Of a DNA stretch of 64,000 nucleotides, positions 45,370 through 57,320 are shown in pieces. Numbering within the stretch: the stretch's first letter is position 1; each line of letters opens with the position of its first letter. The notes beneath the pieces are model-generated. The model was not told the origin of the DNA. It saw only the letters and a list, made by a program, of their open reading frames with translations, and did not search any database. A program made the position numbers and the translations under genes. The stretch comes from Pelobates cultripes. Its lineage: Eukaryota > Chordata > Amphibia > Anura > Pelobatidae. The stretch is from assembly GCA_933207985.1 (NCBI GenBank), contig OW240912.1, positions 230,157,672 through 230,221,671 on the forward strand, read 5' to 3'.

Positions 45370-46300
45370 AGTGCTTTTTTGTGCAAGGGGTCTTGTAGAG
45401 GGAGGGGAGAAGGTGGAGACAGGGGTCTTGTGAGGGGAGTGGGCAGGGGTCTGTAGAAGGGGATGGGCAGCAGGTTTTGTGAATGGGGGGCGCAGTTTTG
45501 TTTTAGGGGGTGCAGGTGGTTTGCAGGGGGGGCAGAGGGGGTGAGCAGGGGTCTGTGAAGGGGAATTGGGCAGCAGTCTGAAGAAGGGGGTGGGCATGGA
45601 TTTTTGGGAATGGGGGTGCAGTGGGTTTGCAGGGGGGACAGGGCTCTTGTAGAGGGGGGTGAGCAGTATTTCTAGTAGAGAGGAGGGCAGGGATTTTTGT
45701 GAATGGGGGGTGCAGGGTTTTTTGTAGAGAGTGGGACAAGTTTTTTGTGAATTTTGTGAATGGGGGTACAGGGAGTTTGTGTGGGGGGCAGGAGTCTTGG
45801 AGAGGAAGTCAGGGATTTTGGTGAATGGGGGTGCAGGATGTTTGTAGAGAGATGCTGGGTTTTTGTAGAGATGTGAGCAGGGTTTTTTGTGAATGCGGGT
45901 GTAGGAAGTTTGTAGGTGGGGCAGGGGTCTTGAAGAGGAGGGCAGGGGTGTTTGTGAATAGGGAGTGCAGGAGGTTTGTAGAGGGGTGCAGGGTTTTTTG
46001 TAAGTTCTTTTTTTAGAGAGGAACGCAGGTTTTTTTTTTTAGAGAGGGGTGCAGGATTTTTTTTTTAGACGTATGTAGGGTTTTTGTAGAGGGGCGGGGG
46101 ATTTGTAAAATGGGGACTGGACAGGGGTTTTGTAGAATGGGGAGTTTGTAGAAGAGGGACTGGGCAGGGGTTTTGTAGAGGAGGGGTGTAGGGTTTTTGT
46201 AGAGTGGCAGGGAATTTGTAAAAGGGGGATTGGGCAGGGGTTTTGTAGAAGGGGGAGTTTGTAGAAGAGGGACTGAGCAGGCGTTTTGTAGAGGAGGGGG
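45370..46300. repeat. G/T-rich minisatellite
   Basis: An imperfect array of units such as GGGGTGCAGGGTTTTTTGTAG and GGGCAGGGGTTTTGTAGA. The plus strand is almost free of C. Pro-rich open frames on the minus strand are artefacts of the array. Confidence 0.88.
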
Positions 46301-46396
46301 TGTCTTATGAGCAATGACCTCCAGTTCAGTAATATTCTTGCATGCTGCTTCTATCCCACTCAAATCTCTCTTTGATTCTGTGATATACATTTACTG

Positions 46397-46620
46397 TGAA
46401 ACCTTATAAAGACAGGTGTGCCTTTCCAAATCATGTCCAATAAACTGAATGTGCCACAGGTGGACATCATTTGAAGTGTAGAGACATCCTAGTGATTCTA
46501 GAGTTATAGGATGCATCTGAGCTAAATTTCAAGTGTCATAATAAAGGATCTGAATACTTAATTCAATGTGATATTTCAGTTTTCCTAATAAATTTGCAAA
46601 GTTATGCATTATCTGCATAT
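46397..46620 (+). mobile_element. Tc1-like 3' fragment (family F)
   Basis: The text AGACAGGTGTGCCTTTCCAA, ATCATGTCCAATAAACTGAA, CACAGGTGGACATCATTTGA and GGATCTGAATACTTA matches the 3' non-coding end of a Tc1-type transposon well known in fish and frogs. No coding part remains. Confidence 0.75.
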
Positions 46621-47114
46621 CTCAAGTTGACCTTTGAGGGCCACAGAAATTAAAGAAATTATGTTTCGACAACTATCCCATAACTCTCAGATTGATATGC
46701 AAAATAACCCAGACAGGTATCATGATTCAGACTTCATACTGCGTTTCTGCAGATCACCTAAGCAATGAACACTGTTTTAAACACATATTTTTTAAAGCCA
46801 CAGCATGGACTATGATCATGCTATCTCTGCATACTGAAATGAAAAGTTTTTTACACATAGATTGGTAGTGAAGGTGCTAAAATAATTGGGTTAACACTCC
46901 AATGTTAAATACATCTATTAAAAAAAAAAAAAAATGAGTTGCATAAAATAAACTCTGCTTTTTCTAGTGCTGACACTGCCATCTCCTCCTCTACCCACAC
47001 TGACATCATCACTTGTTGATCTTTGGTCCAAACAAATGCTTCTCATTGAGAAGCATTGGGGACCAACAGCTCATGTGTGGTGGTGAACACCCTCTTCCAA
47101 TCACATGCTTCTCA
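46621..47114. other. Spacer; palindrome at 47034-47056
   Basis: AATGCTTCTCATTGAGAAGCATT is a perfect palindrome apart from its centre base. AGAAGC also occurs on both sides of the Tc1 at 47117, so this may be the remains of a foldback element that received the Tc1. Confidence 0.45.
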
Positions 47115-47116
47115 TA

Positions 47117-49552
47117 CACTGATCAGCCACAACCTTAAAACCCCCTACCTAATATTGTGTAGGTCCTCCTAGTGTTACCAAAACAGCCTTGATGCACCAA
47201 GACTTTAGTAGCAGATCCTATAACTACTGCAAATTTTGAGGTGAGATCTTTATGGATTGGATTTCTTGTTCCAACAAATCTCACATATGTTTAAATGGAT
47301 TGAGATCTGGGGAATTTGGAAGCCAGGGTAACATCTTTGACATATTCCTCCAACCATTACAGTTTGCAGTGTGGCAGGGTGCATTATCCTGCTATAAGAG
47401 GGCACTGCCATCAGGGAACACCATTTCCATGAAGGGGAGTACATAGTCTGCAACAATCTATAGACTGGATTTTGCCAAGGTGTTTGATACAGTTCCTTAC
47501 AACAGGTTAGTCTTCAAACTAAAAGAAATTGGTCTAGATGAATATTCTTGTTCTTGAGTAGAACATTGGCTTAAGGATAGGGTACAACGAGTTGTCATTA
47601 ATGGTAAATTTTCTGGCTGGACAAAAGTGGTAAGTGGGGTTTCTTAGGGTACTGTTTTGGTACCACTTCTATTTAAAATATTTACAAATGATCTTGAAAT
47701 AGTCATTGAAAGCCATGATTTAGTGTTTGCAGATGACACAAAACTTTGTAAAGTAATAAAATGTGAGCAGGATATTGCTTTGCTGCAGAGGGATTTAGAT
47801 AGATTGAGGGACTGGCACTAAAATGGCAGATGAAATTAAATGTAGAGAAATGCAAAGTTATGCACTTCAGGGTCAAGAATGCACAAGCAACTTACAACTT
47901 AAATGGTAGTGAATTAGGGGTTACCACACACAAGAAGGATTTGGGAATTGTTATAGACAACAAATTAGGCAGCAATATGCAATGTCAATCTGCAGTTGCT
48001 AAGGCCAGTAAGATTTTGTCATGTATAAATAGGGGCATAAATTCTCGGGATGAAAATATAATTTTGCCTCTTTATAAATCGCTGGTAAGACCACACCTTG
48101 AATATGCTGTGCAATTTTGGGCGCCTGCTCTAAAGAAGGATATCATGGCACTGGAGAGGGTCCAGAGATGAGCTACAAAATTGATAATAGGAATGGAGCA
48201 TTTTAGTTACGAAGAAAGGTTGAAAAATGTAAATCTCTTTAGTTTGGAAAAATGGCGCCTCAGAGGGGATATAATAACATTATACAAATATATAAGGGGC
48301 GTAGAAACCATTATCTGGAAATCTATTCATAAACAGGGCTATACATAGGACACAAGATCACACATTTAGGCTGGAAGAAATGAGATTTCATCTAAGCAAA
48401 AAAAAAGGTGTTTTTTTTTTTTACAGTAAGAGCAATAAGGATATGGAATTCTCTGCCTGAAAAGGTAGTTGTGTCAGAGTCCATACAGATGTTTAAACTG
48501 CAACTTGCAAAAACATAACATACAGGGATATCCTTTCTAATTAGTGGGGTAATAGCTACTTGATCCAAGGAGACATCTGACTGCTATTTTGGGGTCAAGG
48601 AGGAATCTTTCCCTAGTTTGTTGCAAAATTGTAAGCGCTTCAGACTGGGTTTTTTTGCCTTCTATTGGATCAACAGCAAAAACATATGTGAGAAAGGCTG
48701 AACTTGATGGACGCAAGTCTCTTATCAGGTATGTAACTATGTAACTATATAGGTAGATAGTTTGTGTAAAAGTTACATAAATGCCAGGACCCAAGGTTTC
48801 CCAGCAGAACATTGCTCAGAGCATGCCTTCACCAGCCTGCCTTCCTCTCATAGTGCATCCTGCTGCTATCTCTTCCCCAGGTGAACAACACACAGGCACC
48901 CACCCATCCACTTGATCAAAAAAGAAAACATGATTCATCAGACCAGGCAACCTTGTTCCACCACTCCATGATCAATTTGTTACACTCAAGTCCCCATTAA
49001 AGGCACTTTTGATTGTGAACAGGGGTCATCATCGGCACTCTGACTGGTCTGTTTCTATGCAGCCCCATATGCGGTACCATATGCAGAGTAACTGTGATGC
49101 ACAGTGTGTTCTGACAACTTTCTATCATGGCCAGCAATATATGTTTAAACAATTTGAGCTACAGTACCACTTCTGTGGGTTCAGACCATGCAGGCTTGCC
49201 TTCGCTCCCCACGTGCATCAATGAGTCTTGGGCACCCATGGCCCTGACGCCGGTTCACCAGTTGTCCTTTCTTGCACCACATTTAGTAGGTACTAATCAC
49301 TGCATACCAAAAAGATGATTGCCATTTTGGAGATTCTCTGACCCAGTCATCTGGCCATCATGATTCAGCCTTTGTTAAAGTCACTCAGATCTTTTCACTT
49401 GCTAATTGTTCCTGCTTCCAACACATAAATCTCAAGAGCTGATTGTTCACGTTATGCTTAATATACATCACCACCTGATAGGTGCCATTGTAACAATATA
49501 ATCAATGTTATTCACTTCACCTGTCAGTGATTTTAATATTATGACTGATCAA
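47117..49552 (-). mobile_element. Tc1-like transposon (family A), full-length copy split by a LINE
   Basis: Both ends are present: CACTGATCAGCCACAACC at the left and CAGTGATTTTAATATTATGA, then CTGATCA, at the right, with TA before the left end. Read on the minus strand, the 5' non-coding region and the start of the transposase gene lie at 49550-49000 and its middle at 48999-48760. The C-terminus is at 47456-47117, beyond the nested LINE at 47457-48748. Without the LINE the element is about 1.15 kb. Many stops and small indels (for example in 49010-49080) show it is dead. The other family A copies are at 7463, 13169, 17165 and 26901. Confidence 0.88.
47457..48748 (+). mobile_element. CR1/Jockey-like LINE (family D) nested in the Tc1
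   Basis: RT remains begin at the insertion point: LDFAKVFDTVPYNRLVFKL, RVQRVVINGKFSGWTKVVSG, the catalytic FADD (47726-47737), then LNVEKCKVMHFRVKNAQATY, LYKSLVRPHLEYAVQFWAP and, past a stop near 48171, [17 protein letters not shown]. The 3' UTR has GAACTTGATGGACGCAAGTC and ends in the short tandem ATGTAACT. It is 5'-truncated and has several stops. Other copies are the fragment at 26173 and the tail at 57236. Confidence 0.9.
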
Positions 49553-50469
49553 GAGAAGCATTGCCTTCCACTTTGAACAAGCATTCATTGTGGCAGAAAC
49601 ACTTCTCAGGTGTCAGCTGGGAAGGTGCAACTAAGGACTTTTATAAAATAAGCCTTCAATTAACTAAGCACCAGAGCTAAAGTGCTTTATTGCTTTAATC
49701 ATAGTGCTTTAATCATAAATCTTAGATCATATTAAGAAAATATTCATTATGTAATGCATTTCATGAAACATGCTAAATATTGCTTTGTTCATGGGCATAG
49801 AATTTTTGTCAATGTCCATGATTCCTTTATAAATGATTTGATCTTTGCAAGTCAGAGACACTCTGGTCCTGTACTTTGGTTTCAGACATAGGTAGTTTTT
49901 CATAAAACACAGTTGTGGAGTTAAACATTTTCTTTATAAATAATCCAATTAGCTTGCTTTTTTATTTTAATCAATAATTTTTCATGTTTCTCTGATGTAT
50001 TGAAGAAATGTCCCATGCATTTTTTATCTTTTTACTAGCATATTCAGCATAACTTGTGTTTCATCTGATAATGAATTTTGTTATCTATCTTCCTGTTACT
50101 AATTGCAAGATTGTTAATAATCTAGTTCCTCTTATGTGTCCTTCCTATATTTTCCCTTGTACACTTTTGTGTTTCCTTATCTTGCTCTGACTGCAATCAC
50201 ATCTTGATTTATAGCATTATAGTTTGTCTAGTATTTAGACTGATGTCTCGTTTTACATATGCAATCAACAGGGCATACGTATCTGCAGTAATTTAGGGAC
50301 TCGATCCCAGGGTTTTCTTCTATCAGTTCCCTGTGATATCAGCTTTTGCAACTGGTATCTTTAATTTCTGTAGTTTGCACCAGTCCTAACAAGAAAATTG
50401 CCATACTCTGATGATTATCTTGATGATGTATGGTATATGAATAATGATGTGAATGTTTTGAAATGATTT
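49553..50469. other. AT-rich intronic DNA
   Basis: No recognised feature. Confidence 0.55.
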
Positions 50470-51830
50470 CTGAAATGCTTGATATCATACAGAAAGAAAA
50501 CAGAGTGCAGCACACAATAGGCGCTAAACAGGAAGGTGTGCCCAACCCCACTGTGAAATCAATCACCTAATTCCACCATACAATCGTAGAAAATAGAAAA
50601 CATATAGTGGGAGGTGCACACTGTGACAAAATACCAATTATACACAGTGAAGTGGTGAGTATAACATGTATATGATGGTATAAATACCCTTATGTATATT
50701 CTTTACCAGATACAGCTGTAAAATATGGGGGGTTGCTTGAATCACTTCATTGAATCACTTCATCATCATGAAACGTGCAGAAAGCAGCAATAACTCATAC
50801 TTCACGGACAAGGGCAAAAGGTGGAACGCACAAAAAAAAATTCCAGCAGCAAACAGTATTCTGATCCCCCACTCTCTCCCAAAGCCAGCAAAGAGGAAAG
50901 AGCAACTAAGGGACCTACAGACTGATACTAATTTCCCACTAGGCGATGTGCTAACCATACCTGCATCTTATGTGAGAGTGTTTTAACTTATCTTTTACTT
51001 TAATTAAGTTTTTACAGAGAGCACTATGTCTCTGCTATTCTAATTTTAGATATTCCCCACCGTGGGATCCAGACACTCATATCATTATCTGGAATATATG
51101 AACATCTCAAAACATAAAGAGCTGTCAAGCTGTATTAGTGTTTATGGTACATATTGGACTACAGCCTAATACTGTAACAATTCAGCTTATTTAGGAAGTC
51201 CCCAGACTTTTCACCATAGTAGGGGTAACTTCGCTATAATTCTATCAAGCTGATACATTGTTCTAACACAGAGACAGTAATGAATTGACTATCTCACAAA
51301 CTACCTCAGAGTGGAGATCTCTGGACATTTTAATACTGTGGCTAACTACTGCCAATCCTTTTTTCTTACTATTCAGTGATTTTTATGATTTGTTAAATCA
51401 CTATTGCACTTTGAACATACAGACATTTAGTGGAAATTCCCCTATTTTTCTTTCTAAACTGTCAGTATTCTATTACACCACCTATCTCCTACTCCTGGTT
51501 GCTTTAATAGCAGAGTTCTTTTATTCATAAATATTTTAATGAGCTCTCTATTATTTGTTAATTTTCCCTTATTCTCCTTGGTCTTCCTCCCTCCTCTACT
51601 CCCTCGTCTGTTAATTCTCTCTTTCTTTTTAGAGGTGAGCGTTTTTAGAGGTTTTCTAAATAAAACTTCCTCGCCCATTGTATTTAAGGGTTCACACCTA
51701 TTTCTAGAAACAAATGATCTTACTTTGGGTCTGTCATTAGTAAATCTAGTTCTTTTGGGGGGTAGGATCCTCCCTTTCCCTGTGTCGGTAATTAGATGGT
51801 CCTTGACTATTTCTTGATAATATACAGATT
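50470..51830. repeat. Unclassified dispersed repeat, possibly retroelement
   Basis: Text such as CACTTCATCATCATGAAACG and GGGGATCAGAATACTGTTTG (minus strand) resembles the GAAACG-type repeats at 18420 and 32880. A minus-strand frame at 51454-51678 encodes a basic stretch (TSKKKERINRRGSRGGRKTK) of the kind found in nucleic-acid-binding parts of retroelement proteins. No RT, integrase or LTR pair is seen, so the class is open. Confidence 0.3.
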
Positions 51831-52720
51831 ATTCGGCAAATATTATATTGCAAGTGTAAAACAAAATAGTGAAGAAAAAGTAAGCATATTAAATGTTTAT
51901 TATTATTGGTAATATTTAACAGTGATTTGGGAATTCTAACATTAATTACATGTGTAACGTGTTATAAATATACTACACTGTACTAATTTATTTCCATCAT
52001 ATGTAGGAACAACATAAATTCTGAGAACTAATAACATTTAAAGTACCTTTTATTTTTGTAAAACTATGTTTATCTCCTCTGTATTTGCCAAGGTTGATTA
52101 CATATTATTTGAGAAGTGGGTGTACCTTTGGCATTTTAAACATGAAATACCCTTGGGTTTCTATTAAATCTTAGATTCAAAGGATATTTGTTTTGGAAGA
52201 CAAACAGTACAATTTGTAAATCCATGTTTATTTATGCTAATACTTTTTTTTCCCGTAAATATAGTCCCAATATCTCATAAAATCCATTCAAGATTTTTTT
52301 CTTTTGATCAATACAAATTTACATGACTTTAATTTTCAGACTTTGAAAAAAGCTGATAAACTACATGTTATTTTTTATAGTCTTAAAAAGAGAATACAGT
52401 TTTTGCTTTTTTCCCCATTTGTCATTTTTTTTTCTTCATATACATATTTAAACATTAAAATATGTTAGGTTCAGTGAGACCTAACATACCTGTATTTGTA
52501 TAAATTTTTGATACAGAGAAGGAGTGCTTCATTTATTTAATTCTGTGCAAAGAAAAGTGAAAAACCCAGTTATGAATATATCCACAAGTTAAGTGGAATC
52601 ATAATAAATAAAAAAAGATCTGCCATACAAACTAAGCAAATGCCCAAGGGCATCAATAACCATGAGCAAGGTCAAATGATCTCCCTGACTGGCCCTGTTA
52701 AAGTCTGCCGTTCAATCACT
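51831..52720. other. AT-rich DNA with one short hairpin
   Basis: TATGTTAGGT at 52461-52470 pairs with ACCTAACATA at 52479-52488 around an 8-nt loop. There is nothing else. Confidence 0.5.
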
Positions 52721-52722
52721 TA

Positions 52723-53575
52723 CAGTTAGGCCTGGAAATATTTGGACACTGACAAAATGTTCATAAGTTTGGCTCTGTACGCCACCACAATGGATTTGAA
52801 ATGAAACAACCGAGATGCAATTGAAATGCACACTTTTTGTTTTCGCAGTCTGTTTTGAGTCATTGTTTATCTGTAAAGTAAAGCTCCATCAAATCAACTT
52901 CGCTGAATTTGGCTGAATCTGAGCAGACACGCATTCCCATGCAATCACACAACTCTACCATGTTTTACAGATGATGTGGTATGTTTCGCACAAACAGTTA
53001 TAAGTCTTCTCCATATTTTTTTTATTCCCATCATTCTGGTACAGGTTGATCTTAGTTCCATCTTTCCAAGAAATGCTGTTCAAGAACTGTACTGGCTTTT
53101 TAAAAAAAAATAAAAAATATAGTTTGGCAAAGTCTAATCTGGTCTTTCTACTCTTGAGACATATGAATGGTTTTCACCTTATAGTGAACATTCTGTATTT
53201 GCTCTTGTGAAGTCTTCTCTTTATGGTAGACTTAAATAAGGATATGCCTACCTCCAAGAGAGTGTTCTTCACTTGACTCATGTTGTGAAAGGGTATTTCT
53301 TTACCATGGAATGGATCCTACGATCATCCAACACTGTTCTTCTCTTTGGACCTCCAGGCCTTTTTGTGTTGCAGAGCTCACCAGTGTGTTCTTTTTATCT
53401 GTTGATTTGGCCACTCTTAATGCCCCCCGCTATGTCTCTTATATTTATGTTTTTGCAGACCAGACTAAGGATTGTGAGCTCCTTTGACTGCATGTTGTGG
53501 GTTTACAGCAACAGCTTCCAAATGCAACTGTCCCACCTGAAATCAACTCCAGATCTTTAACATGATTAATAGATG
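52723..53575 (-). mobile_element. Tc1-like transposon (family G), decayed
   Basis: The left end (TA, then CAGTTAGGCCTGGAAATATT and TGGACACTGACA) is a known type of Tc1/mariner inverted repeat. The interior, read on the minus strand, resembles a degraded transposase gene (for example around CGTAGGATCCATTCC, from 53325 to 53307). The right end is not clear and no catalytic motif survives in frame. Confidence 0.7.
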
Positions 53576-53579
53576 AAGA

Positions 53580-53947
53580 AATAATAAAGGAATTTTTTTA
53601 GAGATGTTCATTGTCTCCACGTTCTGCATGGAGACACTGAATGCTCCCTATAGAGATCCATTGGTTCTATGCATCTCTGTGAGGAGATGCTGATTGGCGC
53701 AGCTGGGCATGCACAATAGACTGCTTTGGGTAAGCAGTTAATTGGAGATTGTCAAGTTTAATTATCTCAGCCAAGGAGGCAGAATGGGGATGGGCCCACT
53801 TTGAGGAGACCCAGATGGTGCTGGAATAAAAATAAGTAATCTCACCTTTTACTTTGCTGACAGGGGGCAAGGAACCTAAATTATGTTTTTACATCTATAG
53901 TTACAGGAATACGTGTTTGTATATCTGTCAATATAGTGTTCCATTAA
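53580..53947 (-). mobile_element. TTAA hairpin element (family H), partial copy in reverse
   Basis: Read on the minus strand the end is TTAATGGAACACTATATTGA followed by a hairpin-like ATATACAAACACGTATTCCT, which parallels the left end of copy 1 (AGGAATACAAATCTGTATTC). The opposite end is missing or unreadable near 53580. Confidence 0.55.
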
Positions 53948-54134
53948 CTTGCATTGACATTTTTTTAATACAATGTTCTGTTTTCTATTACATTTATATA
54001 TAAAGATTTAGCAAATTCCACCAAGACCAAGCAAAGACAAGACAAAGCCAGGGAACATTGCTAATTAGAACGATAAATAGAACTATTGTTTAATTTCTCA
54101 TCTTGTCTATGTTTTGTTTGTATGCTGATTACAA

Positions 54135-55125
54135 TAGAAACATAGAAACACAGAATGTGACGGCAGATAAGAACCATTCGGCCCATCTAGTCTGCCCAAT
54201 TTTCTAAATACTTTCATTAGTCCCTGGCCTTATCTTATAGTTAGGATAGCCTTATGCCTATCCCACGCATACTTCAACTCCTTTACTGTGTTATCCTCTA
54301 CCACTTCAGTTGGAAGGCTATTCCATGCATCCACTACCCTCTCAGTAAAGTAATACTCCCTGATATTATTTTTAAACCTTTGTCCCTCTAATTTAAGACT
54401 ATGTTCTCTTGTTGTGGTAGTTTTTCTTCTTTTAAATATAGTCTCCTCCTTTACTGTGTTGATTCCCTTTATGTATTTAAATGTTTCTATCATATCCCCC
54501 CTGTCTCGTCTTTACTCCAAGCAATACATGTTAAGATCCTTTAACCTTTCCTGGTAAGTTTTATCCCGCAATCCATGAACCAGTTTAGTAGTCCTTCTCT
54601 GAACTCTCTCTAAGGTATCAATATCCTTCTGAAGATACAGTCTCCAGTACTGTGTAGAATGCTCCAAGTGAGGTCTCACCAGTGTTCACTTCCCTCTTTC
54701 TACTGCTAATACCTCTCCCTATACAACCAAGCATTCTGCTAGCATTTCCTGCTGCTCTATTACATTGTCTGCCTACCTTTAGGTCATCAGAAATAATCAC
54801 CCCTAAATCCTTTTCCTCAGATGTTGAGGTTAGGACTCTATCAAATATTCTGTATTCGGTTTTTACTTCCAAGATGCATTATCTTGCACTTATCCACATT
54901 AAATGTCAGTTGCCATAATTCTGACCATTTTTCTAGTTTACCTAAATCATTTGCCATTTGGCTTATCCAAACATCAACCCTGTTACATATCTTAGCATCA
55001 TCAGCAAAAAGACATACCTTACCATCAAGACCTTCTGCAAAATCACTAATAAAAATATTAAAGACAATGGGTCCAAGTACAGATCCCTGAGGTACCCCAC
55101 TGGTGACAAGTCCAAGTTTTGAATA
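54135..55125 (-). mobile_element. CR1-like LINE (family C), broken copy
   Basis: This is a close relative of 9803-10903 in the same orientation: tail CATAGAAACACAGAATGTG at the left, C-terminal frame at 54230-54493 (MIETFKYIKGINTVKEETIF), middle frame at 54618-54872 (EEKDLGVIISDDLKVGRQCN), and the RT palm near 55000, where FADD is read as LADD or FADDA depending on frame. Deletions (for example near 54685 and 54970) and frameshifts break it. The 5' truncation point is almost the same as in the 9803 copy. Confidence 0.9.
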
Positions 55126-55477
55126 CCAGGTCTTAAAGACAGCACTTATAACAAAGATTGTCAGTGTGCTAAGACGGAGGCACTCCGTTGCAGAATTAAA
55201 TTATTCTGCATAATTTTTATACCCCCTAAATACGTTTATCTTAAATATATGGATAAGGTACATTATAATAAAAACACTGGAAAGTGACAGTTTCCCTTTA
55301 AAGGGCATCAATCTAAAAAATGTTAAGCAAAAAGTGCAATTGTTTACACTATTGAATCTCATGAATATCTACTTGCAAGAAATCTTTAAAACATTTGGTG
55401 GCAGAAAATGGTCTTTCTTATGAAGACTAAGAAATTGCTTGTGTGATAAATCAAACATGATTCATGAAACAATCTAA
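55126..55477. other. Spacer, no feature seen
   Basis: A short AT-rich interval. A TTAAAGGG near 55298 could be a stray element end. Confidence 0.4.
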
Positions 55478-55485
55478 TTTTTAAA

Positions 55486-57054
55486 TAGGGATGTGCATAG
55501 GGAAAATTTTCGGTACGGCATTCCGAAATTCGGGACTTCGGCTGTTCGGGACTTCGGGAATTCTGGACATCAGCACTTCGGTTCGGTTCGGCACTTCAAC
55601 ACTTCGGAACTTTGCTTGCAGCCGCTTAGTAGATAAAAGTAAAAATTACTATACCGCGAGTAGGGGCATGTCTATTTAAAAAAACAACTAAAAAACCCAT
55701 ATCCCGGCCCCTACCTCTGAACGGAGGGTGGGGGCCCTAAAGTAAAATAAGGGGGGGGAACTATTGTCCTCCCCCCCAGCCCCCGCCCCTGAGTGGAAGG
55801 TGGGGGCCCTAAAGAAGAATAAGGGGGGGACTACTGTCCTCCTACCCCCACTCCTGAGCGGCGGGTGGGGACCCTAAAGTAAACTAATGAGGGGGGACCT
55901 ATTGTCCTCCCCACGGCCCCCACCCATGAGTGAAGTAAACTAATGAGGGGGGACCTATTGTCCTCCCCATGGCGGGGCCCTCCATGGGTGAAGATGGAAT
56001 TTTTTTTTTTTTTTTTTTAAAGTGCGTTGCTTATGGATTTTTATTTGGCCTTTTTTGGGACTGAAAAAAGAAGAGTTTAGAAGAAAGAAGACATCAAATG
56101 GTAAGTTTATTTATTTATTTTTTTACAGTTATCTAGATAATGGTCCCCACTCATTATTTTTAGGATGAGGGGGGTAGGAAGGGGTTATTTTTTTGGGGAG
56201 GGGAGTGACCGGGGGGGGTTAAATTTTTATTTAGGGCCCCACCCACTGTCCAGGGATGGGGGCCAGGGTGGAGGACAATAGGTCCCCCCCCTTTATTGAT
56301 ATTTAGGGCCCCCACCCGCTGCTCAGGGGTGGAGGCCAGGGGGAGGACAATAGGTTCCCCCCCTTATTCTAACTTAGGGCCACCATTCGCCGCTCATGGG
56401 TGAGGGCCGGAGGGGGTGGGAACCAGGGAGATGGGAGGGAATATTTTTTTTGTTTGTTTTTTTTTTACAGTGAGCAGCCACAGGCTGCTCACTGTTTACT
56501 AGACATACCCCTACTTGCGGTATAGCAAGTAGGGGCATAATTTACTAATGCTAAGTAATCTTTACTTCGTATTAGTAAATGTTGCTGAAAGACCAATTCA
56601 GGTCTTTCAGCCTTTTAGTAGATAGCTCCCTAATACCGTGTGAATTAGGGAGTTATCTACTTATTCATTCCTGTCATTCCATTGACTGGCTTAGTAACTT
56701 ACATTTTATATGAATGTGTGTTACTTGACTGTTGTAAGTGTTGCAAATGCTTACAGATGAATCCTGGCTATGTTTGTATACTTTTTATTTAAAATTGTAT
56801 ACAGTGTAACATTCTTCTTCTTCCACTGGGTACATATATTAGTACTTAGGCAATACTGTGCTTCGGAACTTTGGCACTTCGACACTTCGGAACTTCGGCA
56901 CTTTGGAACTTTGGAAATTCGACAATTTCGGCAATTTCGGAACTTAAGGAATTCGGCAATTCAACTATTCAGACGTTCGGAAGTACCCGAATGTCCGAAT
57001 TGCCCGAAATTCGTCCGAATTCAAATTCGGACCAAAACGAAATGCACGTGTCTA
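55486..57054 (+). mobile_element. hAT-type element with TTCGG-rich subterminal arrays, copy A
   Basis: It is flanked by TTTTTAAA and TTTTTGAA (8 bp, one mismatch). The ends are TAGGGATGTGCATAGG and, reverse complemented, TAGACACGTGCATTTCG. Just inside both ends lie short arrays of the CACTTCGGAACTTCGG kind. The interior holds the GGTCCCCCC/GGGCCCC module in minus orientation (about 55640-55985) and again in plus orientation (about 56140-56400), then GTGAGCAGCC/GGCTGCTCAC and the TTACTTCGTATTAGTAAATG block. No ORF encodes a transposase. Confidence 0.88.
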
Positions 57055-57235
57055 TTTTTGAAGCAGATTGAGTATTATCTTAAAATGACAGAAGTAATAT
57101 ATACAAATTCTTTACCCAATGGACAAAGTTGACATAGTTTCCACGAACTACAACCTCCACAATAACTTAATATTCTTGGTTGGATGCAACCTATATTAAT
57201 GTGGGGTACGGGTAAATAACCAGCCAGTACCATAT

Positions 57236-57320
57236 TACATAGTTACATAGCTGAAAAGAGACAAGCGTCCATCAAGTTCAGCCTTTCTCACATTTTATTT
57301 TTGGATATCAACCCCATAAT
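57236..57320 (-). mobile_element. CR1-like LINE (family D), 3' tail only
   Basis: The sequence ATTACATAGTTACATAGCTG and AGCGTCCATCAAGTTCAGCC is the reverse complement of the tail of the element at 47457-48748. Confidence 0.85.

Noticed and set aside
45367..46390. Pro-rich minus-strand frames (PPFTKPAAHPLLQTP)
   Set aside because: They are produced by the G/T-rich minisatellite; unit periodicity explains the repeats.
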